Program-made: the position numbers and the translations under genes
NCBI RefSeq assembly: GCF_004339565.1
Contig: NZ_SMFZ01000002.1
Coordinates: 558,001-622,000 of the forward strand
DNA: 64,000 nt
Direction: 5' to 3'
DNA from: Pseudonocardia endophytica
Lineage (GTDB): Bacteria > Actinomycetota > Actinomycetes > Mycobacteriales > Pseudonocardiaceae
Shown here: positions 39,798 to 48,684 of the stretch, piece after piece
Layout: each line of letters begins with the position of its first letter
How positions within the stretch are numbered: position 1 is the first letter of the stretch
Notes under the pieces: generated by a model
Told to the model about the DNA's origin: nothing
Databases searched by the model: none
The model's input: the letters and a program-made list of their open reading frames with translations, nothing else

Positions 39798-41441
39798 CTA
39801 CTTCCCGGTCAGCGCGCCCACGGTCGAGCCCAGCAGGTCCCCTGCCTTCGGCGCGGAGCCGGAGTTGCCGGAGCCCTGGCCCGAGTTCGACGACGCCGTC
39901 GAGGCCTGCTTGTCGGACGTCGCGTCCGCCTGCTCGTCGGAGCCACCCTGGTTCCCGCCGAGCGTCTGCTGGAGGCCGAGACGGTCGGTGAGCCCGGAGA
40001 CCGTGTTCGCCGGGTCGGTCGCCGCCGTGCGGACGTGCTTGCCGCTGGACGTCGCCGTGGAGTCGTCGGTCGTGGACGCCTTCGACGCCGACTTCTTCTC
40101 CGACGACCCTGCGGGCGCCAGCGACGTGTCCAGCAGCCCGGTGACCGGGGCCAGACCCTTCAGGGCCGGGCCGGTCAGCGGTTCGGTGCTCCGCAGGACC
40201 GGCGTCGTCAGCGGGGACACGCCCTCCAGCACCGGCGACGTGATCGGGTCGACGACGTCGGTCAGCGGCTTGGTCGCCGGCTTCAGGCCGTTCGTCACCG
40301 GCTCGAGCACCTCGCCGACCGGCTGCGTCACGCCGCCGAGCGCGTCGCCGACCGGAGCGCCCGCGTCCGCGACGGGCTTCACGACGTCGCCGACGGCCTG
40401 CGTCGCCGGGGCGAGGCCGTTCGAGACCGGGGCCAGGACGCCGTCCCCGACGGTCCGGGTGACCGGAGCGGCGAGGCCCGCGACGGGCTTGAGGGCGTTC
40501 CCGGCCGCCTGGGTGACCGGCGGGAGGGCGTTCGTGGCCGGCTGGAGGACGTCGGCGACGCCGTCGGTCACCGGCCGCGCGACCGTGACGACCGGGGCGA
40601 GCGGGCCCTGCCCACCGCCGTTGGCCGGGGAACCGGTGGGGTCGCCGCCGCCCAGGATCGGGTCGAGGACGTTCCCGTTGACCGGGCCGCCACCGCCGTT
40701 GCCGCCACCGACGACCGGCAGCTCGGAGATCAGGCCGCCTCCGGACCCGCCGCCCTGCGACGGTGCCCCCGCGGCGGCGGTGCGCGCGGCCGGGACGGCG
40801 TTCGCGACCGACGACGGAGTGGTCGTCGAGGCCGCCAGCGCGCTGCCCGCCGCGGACGGCCCCGTGGTGGCCGCGGGGGCGGGGAACGCGAACCTGACCC
40901 AGTCGGTGCTGCCAGAGGACAGCACGGCGGGGGCCGGGAGCGGGCTGGTCAACGCCACGTTCGTCGGGAGGTAGCCGTCCGGTAGCGCCCCACCGGTCGT
41001 GGCGGCGGGCATGCCGAGGCCGGGGAACAGGCCGTCCGCAGCCGCCTGGGCGTCCGAGCTGTGCGAGGCCGCGCCGTTGTAGAGCGCGGCGCCGAGTACC
41101 GAGCCGGCCGCGACGAGCGCGCCCGCGACGGCGGTCGCGCGGCGACGGCCGGAGGCGGGGCGGGCCGGCCACGCGCCGGACGCGGCGGCGGCCTCGGCCT
41201 GGCGGGCGGCACGCGGCTGCAGCGGGCGGTCCTGGGCGTGCGGGGCACGTCCCTCGCGCCGCAGCAGCGAGCCGACGGACACGACCTGCGTCGCGACCGT
41301 CGCGGACTCCCGTGCGACCGGGGTGTAGCTGGTTCCTCGCCCGGACGACACACGGGAGAGAAGCTGCGCGACGGTCAGTACCTCGCGACGTCCGGATCCC
41401 GTGGTGCCGGGGAGCGGGGATCCGACCGGGAACTCGGTCAC
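39798..41441 (-). CDS. Large exported repeat protein, cell-envelope
   Basis: A 547-aa protein. About 100 residues of basic cytosolic sequence precede one membrane helix (ATAVAGALVAAGSVLGAALY). The exported part has Gly-rich linkers, then about 170 residues of degenerate 14-18-residue helical repeats (PVTDGVADVLQPATNAL, PVTQAAGNALKPVAG and similar), and a Ser/Asn/Gly-rich end. GTG 41441 has AAGGAGG 10 nt upstream. No enzyme domain; likely structural. Family not recognised. Confidence 0.75.
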   Translation of the reverse strand: MTEFPVGSPLPGTTGSGRREVLTVAQLLSRVSSGRGTSYTPVARESATVATQVVSVGSLLRREGRAPHAQDRPLQPRAARQAEAAAASGAWPARPASGRRRATAVAGALVAAGSVLGAALYNGAASHSSDAQAAADGLFPGLGMPAATTGGALPDGYLPTNVALTSPLPAPAVLSSGSTDWVRFAFPAPAATTGPSAAGSALAASTTTPSSVANAVPAARTAAAGAPSQGGGSGGGLISELPVVGGGNGGGGPVNGNVLDPILGGGDPTGSPANGGGQGPLAPVVTVARPVTDGVADVLQPATNALPPVTQAAGNALKPVAGLAAPVTRTVGDGVLAPVSNGLAPATQAVGDVVKPVADAGAPVGDALGGVTQPVGEVLEPVTNGLKPATKPLTDVVDPITSPVLEGVSPLTTPVLRSTEPLTGPALKGLAPVTGLLDTSLAPAGSSEKKSASKASTTDDSTATSSGKHVRTAATDPANTVSGLTDRLGLQQTLGGNQGGSDEQADATSDKQASTASSNSGQGSGNSGSAPKAGDLLGSTVGALTGK

Positions 41442-41800
41442 GGCCGCTGTTCCTCCTTCGGTGAGTGTGGCCCGAGAAGATTTACCCGAGTCCAGGGCGA
41501 TCACCAAGGGGGAGCATCCCGCTCGCCGCAGGTCGCACGAACGGGTGAATCCCGTTCGTCGGCCGCATCCGACCGTTGGGCGTTGTCGTTGCGACGGGGC
41601 GCAACCGGCCACCTGTAGGCCGTTTGCCGACTCTGCTGGTCACAGCCGTGCGAGCGGCGGTGACGGGTGGCGTCTGTGTCTCCGCCGTGAATCGGCGAGC
41701 GGTCGTATCGTGATCTTGATGTCAGCGTTGAGGCGGCGCATCGCCCGGTCGGGCGGACGCCTACCGACGGTCATCGATCGCTGCGCCGACCCGGTGGCGG
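41442..41800 (-). promoter_or_regulatory. Long 5' region with hairpin upstream of the repeat protein
   Basis: These 359 bp have no supported gene. ACGAACGGG (41537-41545) and CCCGTTCGT (41551-41559) make a perfect 9-bp hairpin with a 5-nt loop, about 100 bp before the start of the leftward gene. I compared it by eye with the c-di-AMP riboswitch often found before wall genes and did not find its conserved core. Confidence 0.4.
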
Positions 41801-42103
41801 TCAGGGCGTGCGGTACCTCTCCTGCTCCTGCCGCAGGCCGCGGTAACCGACGACACCGCCGCCCACGGCGAGCAGGATGCCGATGACGTCGGCGAAGAAT
41901 CCGCCGCTCGTGATCAGCAGCCCGAGCAGCGCGACACCGGACGCGCCGACGGCGACCGGCATGCGGCTCTTCGTCCGCTGGGCGATCTCCGCCCCGGACG
42001 CGCCCTTCTTGCGCGCCGCGTTGGAGAGCATCCCGAGGTATCCGACGTGGCCGAGCGCGGCCAGCAGGCCGGCGAGGGCGATGAGTGTCGCGAGGATTCC
42101 CAT
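41801..42103 (-). CDS. Small three-helix membrane protein
   Basis: A 100-aa protein with helices MGILATLIALAGLLAALGHV, VAVGASGVALLGLLITSGG and VIGILLAVGGGVVGYRG, and a basic loop after the first. No family recognised. ATG 42103 is preceded on its strand by CACTCT (42110-42115) at 6 nt, consistent with a leaderless start. It lies downstream of the chorismate mutase gene on the same strand. Confidence 0.75.
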   Translation of the reverse strand: MGILATLIALAGLLAALGHVGYLGMLSNAARKKGASGAEIAQRTKSRMPVAVGASGVALLGLLITSGGFFADVIGILLAVGGGVVGYRGLRQEQERYRTP

Positions 42104-42198
42104 GCAGTCAGAGTGCCACGGCACGGCGTCGTGACGGCGCGGATCGCCCGGTGTTCAGGGACGGAATCAGGGTCCCTCAGGGTCGTCGCGGGGCGGGG

Positions 42199-42516
42199 TC
42201 AGGCCGTCGGGTCCGACGACGTGCCGGCGCCCCGCCCGCCGAGCCGTCCACGCCCGAGGCGCAGCAGCATCATCGCCAGATCCCGGCCCTCCGGGCCGAG
42301 GTCGGAGAATCGGTCCAGGACGGCCATCTCGCGGCTGTAGACGATCCGCGGGCCGCCCGCGGCCATCCGGGCCGCGCCGATCCGGCGGGACACGTCGGTC
42401 CGCTCCTTGATCCGTTCCAGGATCTCGGCGTCCAGCCGGTCGATCTCGCCGCGCAGGGTCTCGATCTCCTCCTCCGTCGTGGGTACGCGGGGCACGGAGG
42501 AGTCGGACACGGCCAT
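42199..42516 (-). CDS. Chorismate mutase (AroQ, actinobacterial intracellular type)
   Basis: A 105-aa single-domain enzyme converting chorismate to prephenate for Phe and Tyr. Helix 1 carries LRGEIDRLDAEILERIKERTDVSRRIG with the active-site Arg/Lys pattern; YSREMAVLDRFSDLG follows. In M. tuberculosis the homologue Rv0948c also lies divergent from uvrD1 and is activated by the DAHP synthase, which is likely here too. The C-terminal Gly/Arg tail is variable. Confidence 0.92.
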   Translation of the reverse strand: MAVSDSSVPRVPTTEEEIETLRGEIDRLDAEILERIKERTDVSRRIGAARMAAGGPRIVYSREMAVLDRFSDLGPEGRDLAMMLLRLGRGRLGGRGAGTSSDPTA

Positions 42517-42603
42517 GGTTCGGCAAGTCTGTCACATCGGCGGGCGTGGCGGACCGGCCGAGCGCGAGGACTGTCGGTGTCCGGCGGTACCGTGTTCGAC
42601 ACG

Positions 42604-45084
42604 ATGAGTGCGCTGTTCGAACTCCCCGCCCAGGAGACCGACGTGGTTTCCCCGAAGACGAAGCGTGGCCGCGACCTGCTGGAGGGTCTGAACGACCGCC
42701 AGCGCGAGGCCGTGACGCACGCGGGCTCGCCCCTGCTGATCGTCGCCGGGGCCGGGTCGGGCAAGACGCGCGTGCTCACGCACCGGATCGGCTGGCTGCT
42801 GGCCGAACGCGGCGTGCACCCGGGCGAGATCATGTCGATCACGTTCACGAACAAGGCGGCGGCCGAGATGAAGGAGCGGGTGGACGCGCTCGTCGGCCGC
42901 CGGTCCGGGCCGATGTGGGTGTCCACGTTCCACTCGATGTGCGTGCGCATCCTGCGCCGGGAGGCCAAGCACCTCGGCGTCCGCAGCGCGTTCTCGGTGT
43001 ACGACGCGGACGACACGCGCCGCCTCGTCGGTATCGTCGCGCGGGACCTGGAGCTGGACCCGAAGAAGTTCGCCGCCCGCGCGCTGGCCGCCCAGATCTC
43101 GAACCTGAAGAACGAGCTGCTCTCCCCGGACGACGCGCAGGCCCAGGCCGCCACCGAGCACGAGCGCCGGATCTGCGAGGTCTACGGCGTCTACCAGGCG
43201 CGGCTGCGCCAGGCGAACGCGTTCGACTTCGACGACCTGATCATGGAGACGGTCTCGCTGCTGGACCGGATGCCCGCGGTGGCCGAGTACTACCGCCGCC
43301 GGTTCCGGCACGTGCTCGTCGACGAGTACCAGGACACGAACCACGCGCAGTACGAGCTCGTCCGCCAGCTCGTACTGCCGGCGAACGAGAAGGCCACGCC
43401 CGCGGAGCTCTGCGTGGTCGGCGACTCGGACCAGTCGATCTACGCCTTCCGCGGCGCGAGCATCCGGAACATCGTGGAGTTCGAGCAGGACTTCCCGAAC
43501 GCGCGGACGATCCTGCTGGAGCAGAACTACCGGTCCACGCAGACGATCCTGTCCGCGGCGAACGCGGTGATCGCGCGGAACCCGGAGCGCCGGGACAAGC
43601 GGCTGTGGTCGGACTCCGGTGACGGCGAGAAGGCCATCGGCTATGTCGCGGACAACGAGCACGACGAGGCGCGCTTCGTCGCCGCCGAGATCGACCGGCT
43701 GGTCGACTCCGGCGAGTACCGCAACTCGGACATCGCGGTCTTCTACCGGACGAACAACCAGTCCCGCGTGTTCGAGGACGTGTTCCTGCGGGTCGGCATG
43801 CCGTACAAGGTGGTCGGCGGCGTCCGGTTCTACGAGCGCCGGGAGATCCGGGACGCGTTGGCCTACCTGCGGGTGCTGTCCAACCCGGAGGACACGGTCA
43901 GCCTGCGCCGGATCCTCAACGTGCCCAAGCGCGGCATCGGGGACCGTGCCGAGTCCCTGGTCGCCGAGCACGCGGAACGGGAGCGCACGTCGTTCGCGGC
44001 GGCGCTGCGGACCGCGGCCGAGCAGCCGGAGCTGGTCCCGGCACTGGCGACGCGCTCGCAGCGCAACATCGCGGGCTTTGTCCGGATGATGGACGAGCTG
44101 CGCGAGATGGTGGACCGCGGCGAGGACACCGCCGACATCCTGGAGACGGTCTACGCGAAGACCGGGTACCTGGAGGAGCTGCAGGCCAGCGAGGACCCGC
44201 AGGACGGCACCCGGATGGACAACCTGGCCGAGCTCGTCACGGTGGCCAGGGAGTTCGCCGGGGACGCCGCCGTCGCGGACCTGGCGGCGCTCTCCACCGA
44301 CCCGGACGTCGCGGGCGCCGCGATCGGGAGCGGGCGGGCGCCCGTCGAGACCCCGGCGACGCAGGCGGCCCCGGAGGCGACCGACGGCCCCGGCGCGGAC
44401 GACGACACGGATGCCGGCGCCCCCGCCCCCGGGTCGCTGGCCGCGTTCCTGGAGCGGGTCGCACTCGTCGCGGACGCCGACTCCATCCCGGACGACGACC
44501 AGGGCATGGTCACGCTGATGACGCTGCACACGGCGAAGGGCCTGGAGTTCCCGGTCGTGTTCCTCACCGGCTGGGAGGACGGGATCTTCCCGCACCTGCG
44601 CACGCTGGGGGATCCGAAGGAACTGGCCGAGGAGCGCAGGCTCGCGTACGTGGGCATCACCCGCGCGCGCCAGCGGGTCTACCTGTCCCGCGCGATCGTG
44701 CGGACGGCGTTCGGGCAGCCGAGCACGAACCCGGCTTCCCGGTTCCTGGACGAGGTGCCGGTCGAGCTCGTGGACTGGAAGCGCTCCGAGGAGACGATCG
44801 AGCAGGAGCGCAGCCGGTCGGCGCCGGTCGGGCGGTTCGGCTTCGGGCGGCAGGGCCCGCGGCGCGGCAGCGGCGACCGCGGGGACTGGAAGGTCCCGGA
44901 GCGCTCGATGAACGCGACGATCAGCCTGGACGTCGGTGACCGGGTCAACCACGACAAGTACGGCCTCGGCACGGTCGTCGCGGCGGACGGCGTCGGGCAG
45001 AAGGCGACCGTGACGATCGACTTCGGCAGCAACGGCACGGTGCGGCTGATGCTGATCGGCGGCGTTCCGCTGCAGAAGCTGTAG
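42604..45084 (+). CDS. pcrA: ATP-dependent DNA helicase UvrD1/PcrA
   Basis: An 826-aa superfamily 1A helicase for nucleotide excision repair and fork maintenance. Motifs in order: Q motif LNDRQREAVTH, I GAGSGKTRVL, Ia ITFTNKAAAEM, II DEYQDTN, III GDSDQSIYAFRGA, IV QNYRS, V TLHTAKGLEFPVVFLTG, VI YVGITRARQRVYLSRA. An acidic insert (about residues 560-620) is disordered. The C-terminal Tudor-like domain begins LDVGDRVNHDKYGLGTVV. TACCGT at 42588-42593 would give a 3-nt leader. Confidence 0.97.
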   Translation: MSALFELPAQETDVVSPKTKRGRDLLEGLNDRQREAVTHAGSPLLIVAGAGSGKTRVLTHRIGWLLAERGVHPGEIMSITFTNKAAAEMKERVDALVGRRSGPMWVSTFHSMCVRILRREAKHLGVRSAFSVYDADDTRRLVGIVARDLELDPKKFAARALAAQISNLKNELLSPDDAQAQAATEHERRICEVYGVYQARLRQANAFDFDDLIMETVSLLDRMPAVAEYYRRRFRHVLVDEYQDTNHAQYELVRQLVLPANEKATPAELCVVGDSDQSIYAFRGASIRNIVEFEQDFPNARTILLEQNYRSTQTILSAANAVIARNPERRDKRLWSDSGDGEKAIGYVADNEHDEARFVAAEIDRLVDSGEYRNSDIAVFYRTNNQSRVFEDVFLRVGMPYKVVGGVRFYERREIRDALAYLRVLSNPEDTVSLRRILNVPKRGIGDRAESLVAEHAERERTSFAAALRTAAEQPELVPALATRSQRNIAGFVRMMDELREMVDRGEDTADILETVYAKTGYLEELQASEDPQDGTRMDNLAELVTVAREFAGDAAVADLAALSTDPDVAGAAIGSGRAPVETPATQAAPEATDGPGADDDTDAGAPAPGSLAAFLERVALVADADSIPDDDQGMVTLMTLHTAKGLEFPVVFLTGWEDGIFPHLRTLGDPKELAEERRLAYVGITRARQRVYLSRAIVRTAFGQPSTNPASRFLDEVPVELVDWKRSEETIEQERSRSAPVGRFGFGRQGPRRGSGDRGDWKVPERSMNATISLDVGDRVNHDKYGLGTVVAADGVGQKATVTIDFGSNGTVRLMLIGGVPLQKL

Positions 45085-45094
45085 CGGCCGGGGG

Positions 45095-46009
45095 TCAGGC
45101 GGCTTTCTCGGCCTCGGCCAGAGCCGGGCCGGTCACGTTGATCCCGCGCTGCAGCAACCACGGCAGCGGGTTCGTCTTCGTGCCGTCCTGCTCCCAGACC
45201 TCGAGATGCAGGTGCGGGCCGGTGGACTGGCCGCGGTTGCCGACCTCGGCGATCTGGTCGCCGGCCTTGATCTTCTGGCCGACCTCGACGAACGACCGGT
45301 TGACGTGGCCGTACACCGAGGCCGTGCCGTCGGTGTGGCGCAGCACGACCCACATGCCGAACCCGCTGGCCGGTCCGGACTTCTCCACGACGCCGTCGGT
45401 GAGGGCGTAGATCGGCGTGCCGATCGGGGCGGCCAGGTCGATGCCGTAGTGCGTGACGCCCCAGCGGCCGCCGAATCCGGAGGTGAACGTGCCGCGGGTC
45501 GGCAGGACGTACGTCGTCCCGTCGTACACGACGGCCTGCGGGGCGCCCTGCGCCATCGCGCTCTTCGCCGTGCCCTCGTCCTTGGCCGCCTCGGTGCCGA
45601 GGCGGGCGGCCTTGGCCAGGTTGGCGACGTCGACCTTCGCGGTGTCGGCGAGCGTGGGCAGCGACCCGTCCGCGGTGAGCTGCTCCCCGCCGATCGCGTT
45701 CGTGACGGCGGGGGCCGTCGGGTCGGCCGTGCTGACGTCGTTGACCGGCAGCATCGCCGACGCCGCGAGACGGGCGACGGCGGCGTCCTCGGCGGCCCTG
45801 GCCGGGTCCGGGGTGAGTCCGAACGCGCTGGCGAACGTCTGCCCTGCGGCGACGAGCGCACCGCCCGCTGCGGCGGTGACCGTGATCCGGGCGCACCGCG
45901 TCGACGGCGGTGGCGCCGGGAGGCGGTGCCCACCCGCGGCGGGGGCGTCGGGGGTCGCGCCGTGCCGGGAGTCGAGTGGTGCGCCGCTCGGGGAGCGGTG
46001 GCGCGCCAA
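45095..46009 (-). CDS. M23/LytM-family peptidase, exported
   Basis: A 304-aa murein endopeptidase-like protein. A membrane/signal helix (ITVTAAAGGALVAAGQTFASAFG) follows a basic N-terminus. The LytM domain contains HYGIDLAAPIGTPI (Zn His and Asp), VVLRHTDGTASVYGHV and GPHLHLEVW (HxH), so all ligands are present. TTG 46009 is chosen for the MARHRSPSG-type N-terminus with AGAAGGG upstream; weaker starts lie further up. It equals Rv0950c in the conserved pcrA-sucC neighbourhood. Confidence 0.88.
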   Translation of the reverse strand: MARHRSPSGAPLDSRHGATPDAPAAGGHRLPAPPPSTRCARITVTAAAGGALVAAGQTFASAFGLTPDPARAAEDAAVARLAASAMLPVNDVSTADPTAPAVTNAIGGEQLTADGSLPTLADTAKVDVANLAKAARLGTEAAKDEGTAKSAMAQGAPQAVVYDGTTYVLPTRGTFTSGFGGRWGVTHYGIDLAAPIGTPIYALTDGVVEKSGPASGFGMWVVLRHTDGTASVYGHVNRSFVEVGQKIKAGDQIAEVGNRGQSTGPHLHLEVWEQDGTKTNPLPWLLQRGINVTGPALAEAEKAA

Positions 46010-46084
46010 GACCTGCCCTTCTGGTCTCAGGTCGTCCTCGTACCTGTCCGGTGATCGGCGGAGCGGGGGACTCCGGCGGGGAGC

Positions 46085-46131
46085 GACACCGGTTCGGGGC
46101 CGGTGTCCGGTCACCGTGACCGGTCCGTGAC
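46085..46131 (-). promoter_or_regulatory. MtrA-like direct repeat and palindromes before the M23 gene
   Basis: Read on the minus strand, GTCAC-N6-GTCAC occupies 46131-46116. It overlaps a 17-bp palindrome (CCGGTCAC-C-GTGACCGG, 46107-46123). A GACACCGG/CCGGTGTC hairpin lies at 46085-46107. Paired GTCAC direct repeats are reported for MtrA, a regulator of wall hydrolases; the spacing and target gene fit. Confidence 0.55.
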
Positions 46132-46295
46132 GTGGACCGGAGAAAGCTAACCCGTCCGTCGTAGGCGGGCAACGGCAGGGCGCCCGAGCGGTGCAAACGG
46201 TCGGACCGGCGCGACGACCGGTCGGGTGGTACCGGTTACCCGACCGGCCCCCGGCGCGCCGAACGGGTCGTCACGCGCTGTGTCGGCCGCGGCGG

Positions 46296-47264
46296 TCAGG
46301 ACGCGGAGTCGCGGGCGTGCCGTCCGGCCAGGCGCAGGCTCCCGGTGCCGAGCCGGCTGGCCCGGATCCGGTCCCGTTCGGCCCGCTCCCGCTCACCGCG
46401 GGCGAGCGTGCCGGCCACCCAGTGCACGGTGCGCGGGTCGATCGGCAGCGACAGGTGCCCGACGTCGCGCAGCTCCAGCTCCTCGACGTCGAGGTCCGGG
46501 TGCCGCAGGCGGGCGTTGCGCTGCGGGACGACCATCTCGTCCAGCCTGCTCCAGACCACCAGGAACCGGGTCCGGCAGCGCGGAGCGGGCTCCTCGAGCT
46601 CGGAGACGACGTCGGAGCCGGGCCGCAGCTGGCGGGCCAGCGGGATCGGCAGCAGGTAGGCGGCGTTGCTGCCGTGGTGCGGGCTGCCGAGCGTGACGAG
46701 CGTGTCGACGGCCTCGTCGCCGCCCATCCGCTGCACGTAGTAGCGGGCGATCATGCCGCCGAGCGAGTGCCCGACGATGTGCACCTTGTCCGAGCCGGTC
46801 ATCTCACGCAGCCGCTCGACGTGGCTGCGCAGCTCGTTCGCGGCGTCCCGCAGGTCGCCGGTCAGCATGCTGTAGTTGATCGCGTGCACGACGCCGAACC
46901 CACGGCGGCGCAGCGCGTGCCCGAACACGGTGAACACGGACCGGTTGTCCATGATCCCGTGGATCAGCAGGATCGGGGTCCCCGCCGCGGCCGGGTCCGC
47001 GACGACCAGGCTGCGCTTGGCCGGGGGCAGGCTGTCCGTCCGGTAGACGCCCTGCGGGCGGACCGTCTCCTCGGCGAGACCGACCGGGTACAGGGCCACG
47101 TGCGTGGCCAGCCACAGCCACTCGACGGCCATGCCGCGCATCCCGGCGGGTGAGGCGAACGTCCGCAGTGCGTAGTTCCCCGCCTGGGCGACCTCGGCGG
47201 CGACGGAACCGACGCCGTCCGCGAGGGCGCGCAGGCGCCGCAGCCCTGCGTGCGCCGTCGCCAT
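46296..47264 (-). CDS. Lipase/acyl hydrolase (alpha/beta, PGAP1-like)
   Basis: A 322-aa protein. A helical N-terminus with a hydrophobic stretch (AVEWLWLATHVALYPVGLAE) may sit on the membrane. Catalytic features are the oxyanion motif ILLIHGIMDNRSVF, the elbow VGHSLGGMIARYYVQ and late His in DVGHLSLPIDP; LGSPHHGS is typical of lipase class 2/PGAP1-like proteins. ATG 47264 has TACCGT (minus strand, 47271-47276) at 6 nt, so it is probably leaderless. Substrate likely a lipid ester. Confidence 0.87.
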   Translation of the reverse strand: MATAHAGLRRLRALADGVGSVAAEVAQAGNYALRTFASPAGMRGMAVEWLWLATHVALYPVGLAEETVRPQGVYRTDSLPPAKRSLVVADPAAAGTPILLIHGIMDNRSVFTVFGHALRRRGFGVVHAINYSMLTGDLRDAANELRSHVERLREMTGSDKVHIVGHSLGGMIARYYVQRMGGDEAVDTLVTLGSPHHGSNAAYLLPIPLARQLRPGSDVVSELEEPAPRCRTRFLVVWSRLDEMVVPQRNARLRHPDLDVEELELRDVGHLSLPIDPRTVHWVAGTLARGERERAERDRIRASRLGTGSLRLAGRHARDSAS

Positions 47265-47270
47265 GGGACG

Positions 47271-47399
47271 ACGGTAAGCGACGGGACGTGATCGTGCCCA
47301 CTCCTGATCTCGCGACACCCCACGAAAGGAGGGTCTCGTCGGGAGGTGACGGCAGTCACCGGCCCAGGTCAGGACCGGTCCGGTCGCCCTCGTTAGGCT
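47271..47399. promoter_or_regulatory. Divergent promoters of lipase and sucCD
   Basis: Minus strand: TACCGT (47271-47276), 6 nt before the lipase ATG. Plus strand: TAGGCT (47394-47399), which would give sucC a leader of about 105 nt. sucC has a proper ribosome site (GGGAGAAG) and is not leaderless. Confidence 0.5.
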
Positions 47400-47511
47400 C
47401 CCGGAGCAGCAGCACAGTCGACGTCGTGACCGCTGCGGCCCCGCCGGGGTTCACCGCCCCGCACGGCACCGCGCAGTCGCGGCGTGAGCGAAGTGGAGCG
47501 GGAGAAGCCGA

Positions 47512-48681
47512 GTGGACCTGTACGAGTACCAGGCGAAGGACCTCTTCGCCGCGCACGGCGTCCCGGTGCTGCCGGGCCGGACCGTCGAGACCGCCGACGA
47601 CGCGGCCGCAGCGGCGTCCGAGATCGGCACCGCCGTCGTCGTCAAGGCGCAGGTGAAGACGGGTGGCCGCGGCAAGGCCGGCGGCGTGAAGCTCGCCGAG
47701 AACCCGGACGAGGCGCGGGAGAAGGCGAACGCGATCCTCGGGCTGGACATCAAGGGGCACACGGTGCACCGGGTCCTGGTGACGGAGGCCAGCGACATCG
47801 CCGAGGAGTACTACTTCTCGTTCCTGCTGGACCGCTCGAACCGCACGTTCCTGGCCATGTGCTCGGCCGAGGGCGGTATGGAGATCGAGCAGCTGGCCGT
47901 CGAGCGCCCGGACGCGCTGGCCCGGATCCCGGTCGACGCGATCGCCGGGGTGGACAAGGCGAAGGCGGACGAGATCGTCGCCGCGGGCAAGCTCCCGGCG
48001 GAGGTCGCCGACGAGGCCGCGAACGTGATCGTCAAGCTGTGGGACACGTTCGTCGCCGAGGACGCCACCCTCGTCGAGGTGAACCCGCTGGTCCGTGACC
48101 CCGATGGCAGGATCATCGCCCTGGACGGCAAGGTCACGCTGGACGGCAACGCGGACTTCCGCCACTCCGAGCACGCGCAGCTCGTCGACGAGCGCACGGA
48201 GAACCCGCTCGAGGCGAAGGCCAAGGCCAAGGGCCTGAACTACGTGAAGCTCGACGGCGGCCAGGTCGGCATCATCGGCAACGGCGCCGGCCTCGTGATG
48301 AGCACGCTCGACGTCGTCGCCTACGCCGGTGAGGCACACGGCGGCGTGAAGCCGGCCAACTTCCTGGACATCGGCGGCGGCGCGTCGGCCCAGGTCATGG
48401 CGGACGGCCTGGACGTCATCCTCGGCGACGACGACGTGAAGTCCGTCTTCGTGAACGTGTTCGGCGGCATCACGGCGTGCGACGCGGTGGCCAACGGCAT
48501 CGTCGAGGCGCTGAAGATCCTCGGCGACAACGCCAGCAAGCCGCTCGTCGTCCGGCTGGACGGCAACAACGTCGACGAGGGCCGGAAGATCCTCGCCGAC
48601 GCGAACCACCCGCTGGTCACGGTGGTGGGCACGATGGACGACGCGGCCGCGAAGGCCGCCGAGCTGGCGGCTGGAGCCTGA
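47512..48681 (+). CDS. sucC: Succinyl-CoA ligase (ADP-forming) beta subunit
   Basis: A 389-aa TCA-cycle subunit with an N-terminal ATP-grasp domain (DLYEYQAKDLFAAHGVPVLPG; VKAQVKTGGRGKAGGVKLA) and the C-terminal ligase domain (NGAGLVMSTLDVVAYAGE; VNVFGGITACDAVANGIV). It pairs with sucD, which starts 3 bp after its stop. The GTG start has GGGAGAAG about 5 nt upstream. Confidence 0.98.
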   Translation: MDLYEYQAKDLFAAHGVPVLPGRTVETADDAAAAASEIGTAVVVKAQVKTGGRGKAGGVKLAENPDEAREKANAILGLDIKGHTVHRVLVTEASDIAEEYYFSFLLDRSNRTFLAMCSAEGGMEIEQLAVERPDALARIPVDAIAGVDKAKADEIVAAGKLPAEVADEAANVIVKLWDTFVAEDATLVEVNPLVRDPDGRIIALDGKVTLDGNADFRHSEHAQLVDERTENPLEAKAKAKGLNYVKLDGGQVGIIGNGAGLVMSTLDVVAYAGEAHGGVKPANFLDIGGGASAQVMADGLDVILGDDDVKSVFVNVFGGITACDAVANGIVEALKILGDNASKPLVVRLDGNNVDEGRKILADANHPLVTVVGTMDDAAAKAAELAAGA

Positions 48682-48684
48682 GAA

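Noticed and set aside
41442..41800. c-di-AMP (ydaO-type) riboswitch before the exported repeat protein
   Set aside because: Considered because such switches precede actinobacterial wall genes, but the conserved core segments could not be found on either strand by eye.
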